NCBI GenBank assembly: GCA_951799405.1 | Contig: OX637345.1 | Coordinates: forward strand, 7,192,001 to 7,256,000 | Direction: 5' to 3' | From: Agapetus fuscipes | Lineage: Eukaryota > Arthropoda > Insecta > Trichoptera > Glossosomatidae | DNA length: 64,000 nucleotides | Shown: positions 54,601-62,084 of the stretch, piece after piece | Position numbering within the stretch: the stretch's first letter is position 1 | Layout of the letters: each line of letters starts with the position of its first letter | Position numbers and translations under genes: made by a program | Notes under the pieces: generated by a model | Told to the model about the DNA's origin: nothing | Database searches by the model: none | The model's input: only the letters and a program-made list of their open reading frames with translations

Positions 54601-54985
54601 ACAGTGACATTTAGCCATTTAGGTCTCATTTTATCATTGTATATTTTGTATCCTGTGGCAGATACATTCCCAAGGGGAAAGACTCATATACACCATCTAT
54701 ATCTTTTATATTGATCGATGGTCCCCATCAATACGATTTTAATGATAACACAAATTATTAAAATTAATAAAAATTGTATACTAAGCACCTGAATTTTGTA
54801 ACAATAATATTATTTATGATTTATAAGCAAAAATACCTTGTAACTCCACTTTTTTCAACAGTAGAAGTGGCTTGGGGTAAAGGCGAATGGAGTAGATTTT
54901 GATCCATAGCATATTTTTGAACTCTTTCAAAGGATTTCCGTACTTCGGGCGGTTTTAATGTTGACATTTTATTTGCCTTTTCCAT
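30637..54985 (-). CDS. Spd-2: Spd-2/CEP192-like centrosomal scaffold protein
   Basis: Nineteen minus-strand exons join in phase to about 1483 residues: 54837-54985, 53562-53724, 51452-51814, 50858-51003, 50076-50176, 48550-48840, 45275-46087, 44824-44964, 44277-44321, 43503-44204, 42936-43106, 41758-41983, 35934-36057, 34909-35055, 33652-33819, 33079-33265, 32270-32465, 31436-31577, 30637-30813. The family recruits pericentriolar material to centrioles. The N-terminal half is polar and Ser-rich, with ASWMKEKGELPVQP (exon 4) and LSVGNYFEERSGAIRDIL (exon 5). The C-terminal half from residue ~740 is beta-rich with ASH/MSP-like units: IELCNAGAIRMEYKLF (exon 12), FESPYTAVFMHVIG (13), TKTEMSWGSVKVGDSLTSDI (14), VPLHGVGEKSMLVF (16). 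The family call is from overall design, not alignment. Two in-frame Mets start it (MEKANKM); the first has the better context. Fly Spd-2 is shorter (~1150). Confidence 0.82.
31622..31815 (+). repeat. Interspersed repeat family T copy
   Basis: TATAGGTTGGTATGAGGCTG at the start, GCAGCATGTGTAAGCGCAAG in the middle and ATATCTTTGCAACTTAGATT at the end. Lies in the Spd-2 intron between exons 17 and 18. Confidence 0.7.
31865..32133. mobile_element. Non-autonomous hAT-type element with 8-bp target duplication
   Basis: Begins CAGGGGTCGGCAATCTTTT and ends TTTTTGCCGATCACTG, imperfect terminal inverted repeats of hAT style. The flanks are identical 8-mers GTCTAAGA at 31857-31864 and 32134-32141. The interior (GAGCCACAAATG, GAGCCGCA) resembles widespread animal hAT MITEs whose ends read CAGGGGTCGGCAA. 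No coding. Confidence 0.85.
32630..32830 (-). mobile_element. SINE family C copy, degenerate
   Basis: GAAGAGGAATGCAATTCATC, then a TTGTTGAATTAGGGTCCAAG block and GGGACTCGAACC correspond to the tail, body and B-box of family C on the minus strand. Confidence 0.5.
33365..33562 (-). mobile_element. SINE family A copy, degenerate
   Basis: TATTTTCACAGGTAAAGAGG, CCACTTCACTTGAAGTGAAG and CTCTGGCATGGAACATAATC follow the order of family A on the minus strand with many differences. Confidence 0.55.
33567..33606 (-). repeat. Duplicated fragment of Spd-2 exon 15 in the next intron
   Basis: GCATGAGGCTGGCGTGCTGT plus CCCCCGCCCCTCACA at 33567-33601 is identical to 33701-33735 inside exon 15, and similarity continues into AGCCTGA. 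The copy lies 3' of the exon in transcript terms, within 90 nt of the exon 15 donor, and has no splice site of its own. Confidence 0.75.
33935..34140 (+). mobile_element. SINE family C copy
   Basis: TTGGTTCGAATTCCGC (B-box), CGACCCTGGTTCAACAGATG, GGCCAGGCAAGATAGGTTGG, TGCATTCCTTTCCACGAATC and a terminal A run at about 34122-34139. Opposite orientation to the 374-628 copy. Confidence 0.6.
34141..34908. other. Spd-2 intron 14, AT-rich
   Basis: No gene or recognised family; A/T runs dominate (for example 34285-34302 and 34650-34690). The plus strand has several short AATAAATAAATAAAA tracts. Confidence 0.5.
35056..35933. other. Spd-2 intron 13, possible zinc-knuckle remnant
   Basis: Intron between exons 13 and 14. 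A plus-strand stretch at 35490-35588 reads VWICQFCRGFGHTKRKKDEA, vaguely like a C-x2-C-x3-GH knuckle of a retroelement gag, without flanking support. Otherwise AT-rich and unassigned. Confidence 0.35.
36096..36288 (+). repeat. Left inverted terminal repeat of DIRS element
   Basis: About 193 bp matching the reverse complement of 41033-41225 almost perfectly. Confidence 0.9.
36558..37445 (+). pseudogene. DIRS gag-like frame, frameshifted
   Basis: Starts with MSCDNNKGQPLDEISQDS and continues with PPRRQKRLRVVLDPRIDYLV in one frame to about 36828. It then continues in another frame (ENWAGVRYAEVQKKYLAEPAF, about 36904-37090) and a third (SHALLIQKEEFQSGLQTLVN, 37074-37445). The succession of frames without overlap of conserved content shows at least two frameshifts. 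The gag assignment rests on position upstream of the RT. Confidence 0.65.
37712..39782 (+). pseudogene. DIRS reverse transcriptase - RNase H, broken
   Basis: RT motifs: FGVIEAAESSPSFLSKMFLT with SRMIFNLKSLN in one frame, then KIDLSQAFFHLP, LPFGLSSAPRMFATL and the catalytic YLDDFLLA box in another, with a shift near 38040-38095. After LPGRLNFASF (about 38580) the frame shifts again. A 186-bp segment is then repeated three times. QWTVQQKK ends in TAG (39213-39215), after which the same frame carries RNase H: ELFAVFATLQ, VQSDNTTVVAYIRKEGG and YLPGRYGDADHLSRG, then HFGVPDIDLFAS. Two shifts, a stop and a triplication make it non-functional. Confidence 0.88.
38467..39025 (+). repeat. 186-bp tandem triplication inside DIRS RT
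   Basis: The unit TCTTACCGGAAGCAAGAGGC... starts at about 38473, 38659 and 38845, exactly 186 bp apart. Copies differ by only a few bases (CCCAGG/CCTAGG, TTACCGG/TCACCGG, GAGCAGG/GAGCAAG), so the triplication is recent or an assembly product. 186 is a multiple of three, so it adds 62 codons per copy. Confidence 0.9.
39932..40870 (+). CDS. DIRS tyrosine recombinase
   Basis: An open frame from just after a TGA at about 39929 to the TAA at 40868-40870. Its N-terminal SAM-like part has RLFLSGWRASPLNTYKPAWQ and QLARYLAQLFINEKLSYRT. The catalytic part has AILLLLSSGRRVHDLTLL (first Arg, box I), TPGSTRSAVAS (Arg of a degenerate H-x-x-R, with the first position Ser here) and GNWKKENTFRKYY with the nucleophile Tyr candidates. 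DIRS elements use such recombinases instead of an integrase. It is the only uninterrupted gene of this element, although the usual first ATG is unclear. Confidence 0.82.
   Translation, partial: NAEEKRLFLSGWRASPLNTYKPAWQRWCRWILANNTHPNTPSPNQLARYLAQLFINEKLSYRTMLVHKSAIVTFCNAMMENNLSSDFLVKLNLKTLKALAMVKINPPKSPVWNRQIVRDWLVRNTPRSDSLYEVACRTAILLLLSSGRRVHDLTLLNITEGNILDEGTSIVLIPFFRSKTDTLKHRQSNRRLLESKEHNVNPVFWIRKLIELSRERKSGQNLYNLFISTRVQVKAAARTIIGGWVKNTLKSAGVEATPGSTRSAVASLNPINNILERGNWKKENTFRKYYQKEMLKHTAPEDLSLFQPVNIK
40905..41006. repeat. DIRS internal complementary region
   Basis: CTCTCATAATATGGACTCCA and CTCTCAGAACACATAATA are the complement of the left end (36080-36120). The following GGGGAGTTTTACCTACCATT and ATTATGTTTCTATAGATGTC are the complement of the right end (41215-41274). 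The two meet at the shared heptamer CATAATA. Confidence 0.9.
41033..41225 (-). repeat. Right inverted terminal repeat of DIRS element
   Basis: Inverted partner of 36096-36288. Confidence 0.9.
41345..41700 (+). mobile_element. mariner-like transposase relic
   Basis: The plus strand gives, with shifts, MTKDLQISKVCAKLVPKML (about 41344-41400), then HPPYILNLAPYDSFVFY (about 41470-41520) and LKKQLKKRHQ. These echo the mariner motifs L.M.K..AK.VP..L and HPPYSPDLAP.D.. with the middle of the protein deleted. It lies between the DIRS right end and Spd-2 exon 12. Confidence 0.7.
42060..42380 (+). mobile_element. LINE RT C-terminal relic
   Basis: MRSVDSALTSVSAPCRKKST, then FGNRAFAVTEPSIWNQLPPE and FKRGMKTHFF. 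Same type of ending as 17149-17690 and 46560-46845 (F.G.RAF....P..WN.LP). It ends in ATCATCATCATCATT, a microsatellite-like 3' tail. Confidence 0.7.
42440..42605 (+). mobile_element. LINE C-terminal relic
   Basis: Reverse-orientation relative of 26455-26725: CCCAGGTAAAGGTGGCTGGA, GTAGGAGGAAGGCGTTGGAC and GGCAGCGGTGGCCGTGGTTG. Heavily decayed. Confidence 0.5.
42612..42783. mobile_element. Palindromic MITE
   Basis: The left end CTGTAAGTCTCAACACCACG and right end CGTGGTGATGAGACTTTCTAG are inverted. The arms continue through GGTAATTCTTACCTACCGAATAT on both sides. The middle holds AATCAGCTGTTCACTTGCGG, shared with 760-790. Confidence 0.75.
43195..43425 (+). mobile_element. SINE family A copy, degenerate
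   Basis: AATAATTTCTCGTTTCGGTG, TTGGTTTACTCAGCCTTCAC, GCAGTGGTTGGCGTACAGCC and GGCAAGAAGTTGAACTATA follow family A order. Confidence 0.6.
44990..45170 (-). mobile_element. SINE family B copy, degenerate
   Basis: GAGCTTGGTTGTCAATATAG, CAAGACACAGTTGCTCAAAG, GGCTGGATGGACCTTTGTTG and TGAACTCGTGACCTTCAGAT mirror the SINE B minus-strand layout. Confidence 0.5.
46150..46410 (+). repeat. Interspersed repeat family T copy, full length
   Basis: Starts CTTATAGGTTGGTATGCGGC and ends ATATCTTTGCAGCTTAGATT followed by AGATTAGATTA. The best reference copy in the window. Confidence 0.8.
46560..46850 (+). mobile_element. LINE RT C-terminal relic
   Basis: AINGLAPPYLTDMISPVEMG, TLRSAGDGAINLVQPHRQI, FGDRAFCVAGPVEWNRLPPG and ALKTHLFKKSYP. 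Followed at 46850-46895 by a SINE B tail (CACTTGAGGTGTGACACACA). Confidence 0.75.
46960..47245. mobile_element. MITE-like element with C-rich blocks
   Basis: The left end TTAGGGGCAGTCCATAAATT and right end GGCATATGGACGGCCTCTTA are imperfect inverted partners. Runs of C (47012-47020, 47047-47055, 47201-47208) lie inside. Confidence 0.5.
47330..47384. repeat. Short perfect hairpin
   Basis: AAACACTGTTTAGTTCTACT then GATATTATATC then AGTAGAATCAAACAGTGTTT: arms of about 20 bp, small loop. Confidence 0.8.
47425..47695 (-). repeat. Interspersed repeat family T copy
   Basis: Inverted relative of 46150-46410 with about 1 kb between them; both nearly complete. Confidence 0.8.
47990..48440 (-). mobile_element. 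LINE RT C-terminal relic (RTE-like)
   Basis: Minus-strand frame open for 135 codons: MTTYGLETISLTAVSVHKLK, LKWQWAGHMARRDDNRWATK, KRSVGRPQKRWSDDIV and EWRNMEEAYIQQW. This is a well-known RTE-clade ending. Lies in the Spd-2 intron between exons 6 and 7. Confidence 0.85.
48915..49197. mobile_element. MITE with ~35 bp terminal inverted repeats
   Basis: GTGTTGAAGAGAAGAACGGT at 48919 and AACCCTTTCTTCCTTCAACAC at 49195 are inverted, extending through TTCTCAATGTTTCG / CGACAAAGCATTGAGAA. A block near 57660-57720 has a similar end. Confidence 0.65.
49462..49997. mobile_element. Inverted-repeat element with clustered TGTCATGTGATGTT motifs
   Basis: The left end TAGAACGGCACAGTGACAAA matches the inverted right end TTTGTCACTGTGTCGTTCTA. 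A second inverted pair, ATCGCACGCTTAATAATAAA (49510) and TTTATTATTAAACGTGCGAT (about 49742-49761), continues through GAGCAATAACTCAAAAA. The right arm (49840-49985) is a cluster of about eight TGATGTT-TGTCATG-like units. No coding. Confidence 0.7.
50255..50340 (-). repeat. Interspersed repeat family T fragment
   Basis: CAGCTGTGACATTGGCAAAA, then TATGGGTGGTCAG.TCATACC and GTCAAGGAAC, in family T order. Confidence 0.5.
50405..50682 (-). mobile_element. SINE family A copy
   Basis: CATTTCACATGTGGTGAATG through ACCTTGCCGGTATTTTATTT to CTGAGCTATCGACTGGAA, with the B-box region near 50618-50640. Lies between Spd-2 exons 4 and 5. Confidence 0.8.
50893..51228 (-). repeat. 135-bp tandem duplication of Spd-2 exon 4 (2.5 copies)
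   Basis: The word TGTTGTCTGAGGC recurs at 50901, 51036 and 51171, exactly 135 bp apart. The genuine exon 4 (50858-51003) contains the first copy. The second (about 51028-51161) repeats the acceptor CTGCAG and 111 nt of coding sequence but ends in VS-stop with no donor. The third (to about 51228) lacks the acceptor. The copies differ at a handful of sites. Confidence 0.9.
52008..52172. repeat. Fold-back repeat, ~58 bp arms
   Basis: TTTAGTTATTAAAAACTCAG and GTTTTATTTTCACTTTTTAT on the left are mirrored by ATAAAAAGTGAAAATAAAAC and TTTTTTAATAACTAAAT on the right. The loop contains TTTTCGACTACACAGTAGTT, comparable to GGTCGAAAACGTTAGTAACT at 56332. Confidence 0.75.
52278..52590 (-). other. Unassigned coding-like segment in Spd-2 intron 2
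   Basis: On the minus strand ATG at 52583 opens VKKIKVKQHALSQTQVELVM, HFNLLGRTDLRQMLDVSYRQ and SSKKFNEEV, then reaches a stop at about 52398. A few bases later another frame reads IIDCVKFCADLALIEAFAQA and KERRMDFHFKYVT, ending in a strong donor CT|GTAAGT at about 52283. Both pieces are helical and charged and look like protein. The 36-49 nt between them is too short for a normal intron and phases do not fit. It is either a decayed gene or a nested gene with an unusual structure. I recognise no family. Confidence 0.4.
52600..53561. other. Spd-2 intron 2, nothing recognised
   Basis: AT-rich sequence with no repeat family seen elsewhere in the window. Confidence 0.45.
54340..54610 (+). mobile_element. 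LINE C-terminal relic
   Basis: The plus strand gives DGAPSGVRPLGRPRMRWADN after one shift, then VEADVEVLGVRGSWREAAQD, a typical tail (R.GRP..RW.D.V..DL..LGV..WR..A.DR). Lies in Spd-2 intron 1. Confidence 0.7.
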
Positions 54986-57900
54986 TGTTCGATTACAGCT
55001 GTTTTCTGTTGTTCAACAATACAGAAAACAACGTATCTAAATAATATGTTAAGACGTATTCAAGCGAAATTATAGTATTAATGATGAATTTTACATTTAA
55101 ATAAAGTTTTATTGATAAATAAAAACGCGTTGTGCAAATATTCTTTCGATACTTATTTTGACAGAAAACTTTTTTCAAAATTTTGAAATTTGACAGCCGT
55201 TGGTAGAGATGGTAAAAAATGACGATATGACGAAATATCGAAACTGGTGATAATATTTTTAAAAAATATCAAGATTTAAAATATTAGTATTTTGAAACAC
55301 ATGGACATATTTTTTTTAATTTCAAAATCTGCATCCTTTAAAAGGGTGGTTTTTTCGATCCTTTTCAAGTATTACTTTATATCGATATTTCTTCCTCGTT
55401 TGTACATCCCTAGCCATCAACGGTGCTGCCATGATGCAGAAAAGACGAAAAAATTGTGGTAGGTAAATTTTATTGTTGGTGATTAAATTAAACTCGGTAA
55501 TAATGTAAGTAAAAGGCCGATATTTATATTCATGGCATCTTCTTACGATGCATAAGGCTCAGATTCATTACTAACTGCTGTCAGATATTATTTTTTCAGA
55601 GATACTTGCTTTTTTCCTCCCATCCTTTGTACCGGCAAGGTTAACTTAACTTACAAATAAAATTAGGACTTCCTCTATCGGAAGAGAGTTCCTTCATCTA
55701 TGATCGGAAGTGACGATAGTGCCCTTTTTAGACAGATGTATTTTCTTTTTCTTTCCTATTTTTTCCTACGACAATTTGTCTGAAGAACCGAAGAATCCAG
55801 TAAATAATTTACAGTTTATACAATGGCCAGAGTTAAGCCATCCAAACCACAGATTTATAAATAAAATAAAAGACGAGTTTATAAAATTAATCCATATTTA
55901 TTACATTTTAAGCGTTATGACGGCTACACAAAATCCAAGGAAGCACAATATTGGAAACTGCACACTACGCCAACATATGCAATATCCTTCTCAGTTAGGA
56001 CCAATCACAAAGTAACAAATCTTAAATACAAATACAAACGGGCACAACTAAAAGCAGGAAGTACTTACTTAATCATATTTTTTTGGGTTATTGCATGTCG
56101 TTTCTACTGTTCATTATTTCATTCAATTTTATGAATTAGAAGACAATGAATAAATAAAAACAGAAAATTCTGCTGTACTTGTAATTTGAGTCATATAGAA
56201 TCAAAGGCGGTCATCTAGATTTTTTTCAAATATGACATAAATATATTTTGTATTGTTTGTGTATTAACACTGTGAAAATTCATACTGTTATAGTTTAAAA
56301 ATTTTGGTATCATACCTGATGATGACCTTCTAGGTCGAAAACGTTAGTAACTTACTCTAAAGATTGTAATCTTTTTAAATATATTTATGTGAAAATAAAC
56401 AGTGTTTTTGAATTCCTCAAAAAATTTTAAACTATAATGACATAAATACGTGGTTTTTTCTATAAATTTGTCACATTTTTGAAAAAAATAATTTAGATTT
56501 CCACCTTTCATTCTATGCGACTCATCAATCTATACTTCTATAGAATCAAAGACAACAAAGGGATTTTGTTCTGAAAATTAGATAAATATAAAGACACAAA
56601 GAAAATGTAATTTTCATCATTTTCAGAAATAATCCTAGATTGCTTATGCTGTCTATGATACAAATAACAATTGAATGGGGCCAAACCAGAACCTTTTAAG
56701 TGGTAAATATGTTTTATTGCAGTAAAGCATTGTATGTTTCCACAAACAACGCTTTGCAATTAATCTTGTGTGGCACTTATAACGTTATGCTTTGGCACTC
56801 CACTCCTCAATTGACGTACATGCATGCATCTTTTTTCCAATTACATCACTTGACCTGTTCTTCTGAATGACGGTAACATCATATGAGAAAAAATAATTAT
56901 GGAGGGGGAACAAGGTTCCAAATTTCGAATTTCTTTCAGCCCGTCACATTTCAGCCACCTGGTTGCTAGAAAAAGCCAACCAATATTTTGCTATTGATTT
57001 TTAAGACCCTTGTCACGTAGACCTGTGACATTTTCCCACTGAGATTTTTTTTAATTTGGAACATTGTTACGACTCCATTGCGACAAGATTTGTCAGCAGA
57101 CAACAGTGAAATTTTAAGTGAATGATTTTTAGACAATGGTTAAAGATTATAAAATAAGACAATGCAACCAAGCTAGAATAAATTCACCTTAAATTAGATA
57201 TTTTTATTAATGTTTTAAACGTGATTATATTAGGCCTCCTGAGTTCCTATGTTAGTTAATTAATTTTAATTAAATATTGTACATTTTTTGTAAACTGACT
57301 TATTGAATAGGTGCAATGGCTCCAGAACAATTTTGTACTATTTCATGTGTTTTTTCTCCTGCATAATTTTAATTCTATGGAAAATGTTTACAAGTCAATA
57401 ACATTATTTTTACATTACAAAAATACTAGTTATCATATTTTCTTTACTTTATTATTTCTCTTTCTTTGGTTCATATAATTTATGTAAGGTAAGCAAAAGA
57501 AAGTATGGAAATAAAGATGGCCAGTATTGAAAATACATGCTAAGGAAAAATATTAGATATGGCAACACTCAAATTAGAAAAAAATGTGTTATATTTTTTA
57601 ATTTCACTCAGAAGTACAAAATATTGCTTTCTTTTTACCAATGAAAAACAGATTTTGAGTAACGCGATGTGGAGAGAGTAAAACTTCTCAATGGTTTGTC
57701 AAAGCCGTATTCAATGTCAGCAGTAGCAGAGTATAAAACATTGTGTAAACTCACCTCGGTTGCGTAAATAAATAAAAATGTACGAAAACTAAATCACCCT
57801 CTAAAAGTGATGTCGTAATTCCATACATTTTTTATTTATGCAATCGATGTGAGACATACGCAATACTTTGTACTCGGCGTACAAAAGTGGTGTCTCATTT

Positions 57901-58064
57901 GCACCAACGAGGCACAAACAGAACTGCAGGAAAAAGTTGTCGCTTGAGAACAGGGATTGTACATATTTGAGATGACCTTTGGCAATGCATCAATTTCAAA
58001 AGCTCCGTTAATACAAAAGTACTAATGGTATCGCAGGGTTCATACAATGTGTTGATACTTGTAC
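54986..58064. other. Upstream of Spd-2: promoter side and gene-free DNA
   Basis: The Spd-2 promoter should lie just above 54985; no TATA box or initiator was convincing. 55700-56015 holds a plus-strand 101-codon frame (YDNLSEEPKNPVNNLQFIQW) that I cannot place. 56180-56650 repeats blocks also seen at 6740-7110 and 22920. 56650-58064 shows nothing I recognise apart from a MITE-like end near 57660. Confidence 0.45.
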
Positions 58065-58445
58065 TTGTATCCAGCCCCCATTCCGCTAGGGGTGGCTGGT
58101 ACCCCCGCAGATATGTTGACAGTTTGTTCTGTCCTTGCACACTTGTTTCATTTCCTCGACGTTCATTACACTCTTTTTGTATGCTTTTCTCTTTTACTCA
58201 CTCTGCAGATTGCAATCATTTGCAATTTTGCTTATTTCATCAAACCATTCCTCCCTCGATCTTCCCCTTCGTTTACCTTTGGCATTCCTTTGGTTAACTC
58301 TTTTTATCAGACGTTCATCATCCATTCTTTCAACATGCCAAAACCATTTGATTATACTCTTCAACATTTACTCTCATATTCTGTACAAACGATTGACAAA
58401 TTAGATTTTCTTCAAATCACGGTTCCTAAAATCCTTTTTTAAATT
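58065..58445 (-). mobile_element. LINE 3'-end relic (same family as 22630 and 62085)
   Basis: On the minus strand the decayed frame ends GYQPPLAEWGLDTS and reads backward into blocks parallel to those after KVWMDQISEIANEW at 62510. The plus strand shows CCCCCATTCCGCTAGGGGTG and GATCTTCCCCTTCGTTTACC, complements of the GP/GRGRP and stop regions of the other copies. Confidence 0.6.
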
Positions 58446-59414
58446 AATATAAAATGTCTTACCGTAATTTCAATTTAAAATCATTTCATGCATTGTATTT
58501 TGAGTTTGATTGTAGCTTCATACAATTCTCCTCCTTAGCAAAGTTTACAATTCTGGCCCATAGTGAGATTAGAATCTTGCTACATCTAGGATTTCATTTA
58601 TAAATTTTCCACAAGTATGTGATAAAAATATGCATCTATCTTATCAACTCAATGCAACTTACAAATTACAAATGTTTTTTTTTCTTTTTCTTTTGTAGCT
58701 TCAAATATATTATTATATCACACGAGTATATAAAATTTCTCCAAAAAATTATTTCTTTTTTTTTATAAGACATGTCATCATTATTATTTCCTTAAATTAT
58801 CTTCTTCATTATATTTACAACTTTAAGTTTATAAATTGCGAAATGAAGAAATACAAGAAAACTGTTCTCACAATGGCGAAAAAACATTACATTTTTTCAC
58901 CTCCTATTAAATGTGCAGACTTTTACAAAAAAAGGACTAAGTATTTGTTAAAAATAAAGAAACTTTCTCATTAAATGCATTTTTAATTTAAAAATTCTAC
59001 CTTGCATTTCTTCATATTGCTTATTTATTGTTATTTCTAATATTATTTATGCTTTAAAGACTAGATATCTAATCATAACTAATCAAATGGCGACATAAAT
59101 TCCCTAAAATCTACAACTGCTAATGGCCGACATGCAACTTTTATTTCTTTCTGTGGCAATACTTCAAAATGAAATATTTTAAAACAAAAATTCTGGTTGT
59201 TATTTCTGTGCGAATCACACCTCAAATTCCTACTAGTGGACTCCAAAATTTGACATTATAATTTTTCCCGAGGGTTAAACATCACATATTTTAGCAACCA
59301 ATAACAAAATATTAGTTTGCCTTGTCATTGTGACGTCTTTGTAACTAGGAGAAAGGCAAACTCGCAACTAAACTACACACATTTTGTAACTTCGTAACAT
59401 TCTCCCTGAAGTGG
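58446..59414. other. Gene-free AT-rich DNA
   Basis: No recognised gene or repeat family. TTAGCAACCAATAACAAAAT, then CTTTGTAACTAGGAGAAAGG (59290-59355) is loosely like 26920-27070 and 56980-57030, suggesting one more old repeat family. Confidence 0.4.
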
Positions 59415-59625
59415 ACGCATGTGGCGAGTCATGGTTAGTTATAGCTATTTATGTATACAGTTAAGGGGATCAGCCTCATTCCAATCAATTCAGTTGAAAT
59501 GAGCATTTCCCAGCTCCAGAATAAGCCTTGCCAGTATTTTGTTTTGGGTTTGAAATAAACACCGAAACGGGTAATCATTTCTGACACGATCGGTGGGATT
59601 CAAACCTGAGTTCTCGGCATGGACT
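59415..59625 (-). mobile_element. SINE family A copy
   Basis: GACGCATGTGGCGAGTCATG through TTTGGGTTTGAAATAAACACC to GGTGGGATTCAAACCTGAGT (B-box). The head is truncated at about 59625. Confidence 0.7.
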
Positions 59626-61605
59626 AATATTTTATGAATGGTTGCTAAGAACACTAGTCACAAAGACCTGTGTCATTTGCCTGCCGAGAAAAATCTGATT
59701 TCATATTTTGCACCGACTTCATTTAGAAGTGAAAAGAAGAAATTCTCTTTGCCCTTACCAGACATAACCAGATACTCACAGCCTTTATTTAAACATATTA
59801 ATGGTGGGCTGTTTCAACTTGAGCTTATGTGACTTTAAACAGAAAAAAACCTCACAAGCTTGTCATTTTCATTCAGTTCAAAGTCGCTAAACTAAGCTTG
59901 AAACACCGGGGCCTTAGCATGACTCTTGTATCAAATCATTGTCTCTTGTACAATACCAAATAAATACTCCAATGAAAAGACCTTCTAAAATAATTTAATA
60001 GTTTTTAAACCCATCTGCTTGGACGATAAGGTACTAGACTTTTTGTGTACAATTCTATATAATGACAAAGTATTTTGAATCTGCGAATTTTACAAAAAGT
60101 AAACAATTTTATGTTTTAACTCAATCATGTTTTCTCAAAAAAATGTATTGAAACTAAAACTGCGTCTCTAGTGAGCATTTTAGTGTTCAGTCATTTTTGA
60201 GGTTAAATACTTGTCCCTGGTACTTTTGACGGTCACGATAAGATCCTTATATTATATTTATATTCTTAAGTCTCTAAATTCTTATAAAACTAAACTTATT
60301 TCTAATTATTACTTCACTTCAATACATTGGATAAGTAAACATAAAAATGCAAACAGACCCCTGGTAATCCTAACCTATATTTTATCCAAAATGCTAAGTC
60401 AAACAGACTGTTATTTGTTACCAAACATTCATGAATAATTTCATACAACATCAAGTTATATTATTTTTTCAATCCATTTTTTTGATCATACAGGGAAGAA
60501 TTGAGGGACGATAGGTTCCAGATCATCCAGGAGAAAATATTGGGTTGTAGAACTTGAGACAGTGGTTTGGCAGAAACATAAGATCCCCCATTTGTGTAGC
60601 ATAATCGAATGTGCAAATTGATTTTATGATCGCCAATCTTCACTGAAGAAGGAAAATAAGTTTTATGCATAAGATTCTGCCCGGAATGTATCCACCAGAC
60701 AAAGTTACATATTGTAAACTGCATTAAAGCAGCAATTTTACATCAACATTATTACAATTTGTCAGATAACAAGGTACTGCTTTTCTAAAGGTTTTCTGGC
60801 ACTCACTTTAGTCTAAAAATTTGATGAAAACACCGTTTTACAAATGTGCATAGGATTACCCCAGGTCGACTAAAAAATAATGTAAAGACAATCACAAATA
60901 TACAGAGAAACTCTTCAAATACATACAAGATGCATTTACCATGAAGGAAAGATTAAATGAAAATTACTTAAAATAGCTGCAATAAATGAGGACAGTGGAG
61001 GATGACAGAACAGTGGAGAACATCCGTTGTGTCCGTAGTCTATAGAGGATGCTATGCTCTTATATTAATACTTTCTTAAAAGGCTAATTTATCTCTGACC
61101 AACTGTCCTCATCTAAACAAACCAGTCATATAAGATATTCAAATACAAAAATAAGTAGACGAAAAGTGAATCAAACTTGTTGACATATTTTGATTGTTAA
61201 AAACAACATTATATTGTCATCATACAGGAAAACAAAATGCAATATTTAAAATGTTCGGTGAGACGGTGACTTTGACAAGCATGTTTGAAATAAACTAACA
61301 CAGTTTTGAGTCCTGTCAGGCCCCTTGAGATTATCTTTTACCCTATGTTATCAGATGTCATTGGGTAATTATTGATTAATAATTACTTAAATAATGTTTT
61401 CAATAATATTTCAAAAAATACCTACTACTTCTGGCCAGCCGACAATCAATTCAGACTTCCATTGTGTTAGTATAATGTCAAATAGTTAATAGTACTATCA
61501 TAGTCATAAACTCCTACAGGCCACGGTAACAGATTCCTGAAAATAGCTCTCCACCATCAACAGCCGGCCCGTGTAAGCCTAAAAATCCTCTGTATAGTAA
61601 ATCTT
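59626..61605. other. Gene-free DNA with one weak LINE relic
   Basis: 60490-60650 contains CATACAGGGAAGAATTGAGG, then TGGTTTGGCAGAAAC and GATCGCCAATCTTCACTGAA, which weakly parallels the LINE tail at 20510-20650. The remainder is AT-rich with no supported gene. Confidence 0.4.
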
Positions 61606-61724
61606 GTCAACAACGATACCATGTTGAAAGCACCGGTTCTCATCAGATCACCGAAGTTAAGCAACATTGGGCGCGGATACTACTTGGATGGGTGACCGCT
61701 CAGGTACACCGCGTGTTGTTGGCA
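61606..61724 (+). rRNA. 5S rRNA-like sequence (gene or pseudogene)
   Basis: A 119-nt match to 5S rRNA from GTCAACAACGATACC to GTGTTGTTGGC. It includes the internal promoter region AAGTTAAGCAACATTGGGCG and TACTTGGATGGGTGACCGCT, followed by a T-rich CATTTCTTT. Length and box order are intact, but several usually conserved positions differ (for example GTCAACAACG for GCCAACG.C, AGATCACC after CATC, and GGATACTACTT). A single copy next to SINE B suggests a dispersed pseudogene or retroposed copy; a functional gene is not excluded. Confidence 0.75.
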
Positions 61725-61746
61725 TTTCTTTGTTAGCGTTTCTTGG

Positions 61747-62075
61747 ACCGGTCCGTAGTCCAGTGGCAACACTTCGGACTCGTAAATGGAAGGATGTGGA
61801 TTCGGATCCACAAAATCCCCCAGCACAAGAAATATAAAATTTATATTTTCCAAATATGCTCTTCGTTGGGTTGAAAAAAATCATAAAACCTTTACCAAAG
61901 ACCGGTCACTAAAAAGGTCCATCCAGCCTTACAGCACCTGGGTCTTGCTTGAGTATTGGCGCTTTGTAGCGACGACCAAGCTTGTACACCTCTGCGGCAC
62001 TACAACAATTGTCATAGACCCCTAGTATCTAGAATCTAGGGAGTTTCCCGCACAGGCTTTCTTAAAAAAAAAAAA
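61747..62075 (+). mobile_element. SINE family B copy, full length
   Basis: GACCGGTCCGTAGTCCAGTG (A-box region), a GATTCGGATCC B-box, TTTACCAAAGACCGGTCACT, GGGTCTTGCTTGAGTATTGG and the tail CTAGTATCTAGAATCTAGGG, ending with an A run at 62066-62078. It begins about 20 bp after the 5S-like sequence. Confidence 0.85.
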
Positions 62076-62084
62076 AATCTCATT

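Noticed and set aside
59638..59832. Plus-strand 64-codon frame (MVAKNTSHKDLCHLP...)
   Set aside because: Short, next to a truncated SINE, with no splice or homology support.
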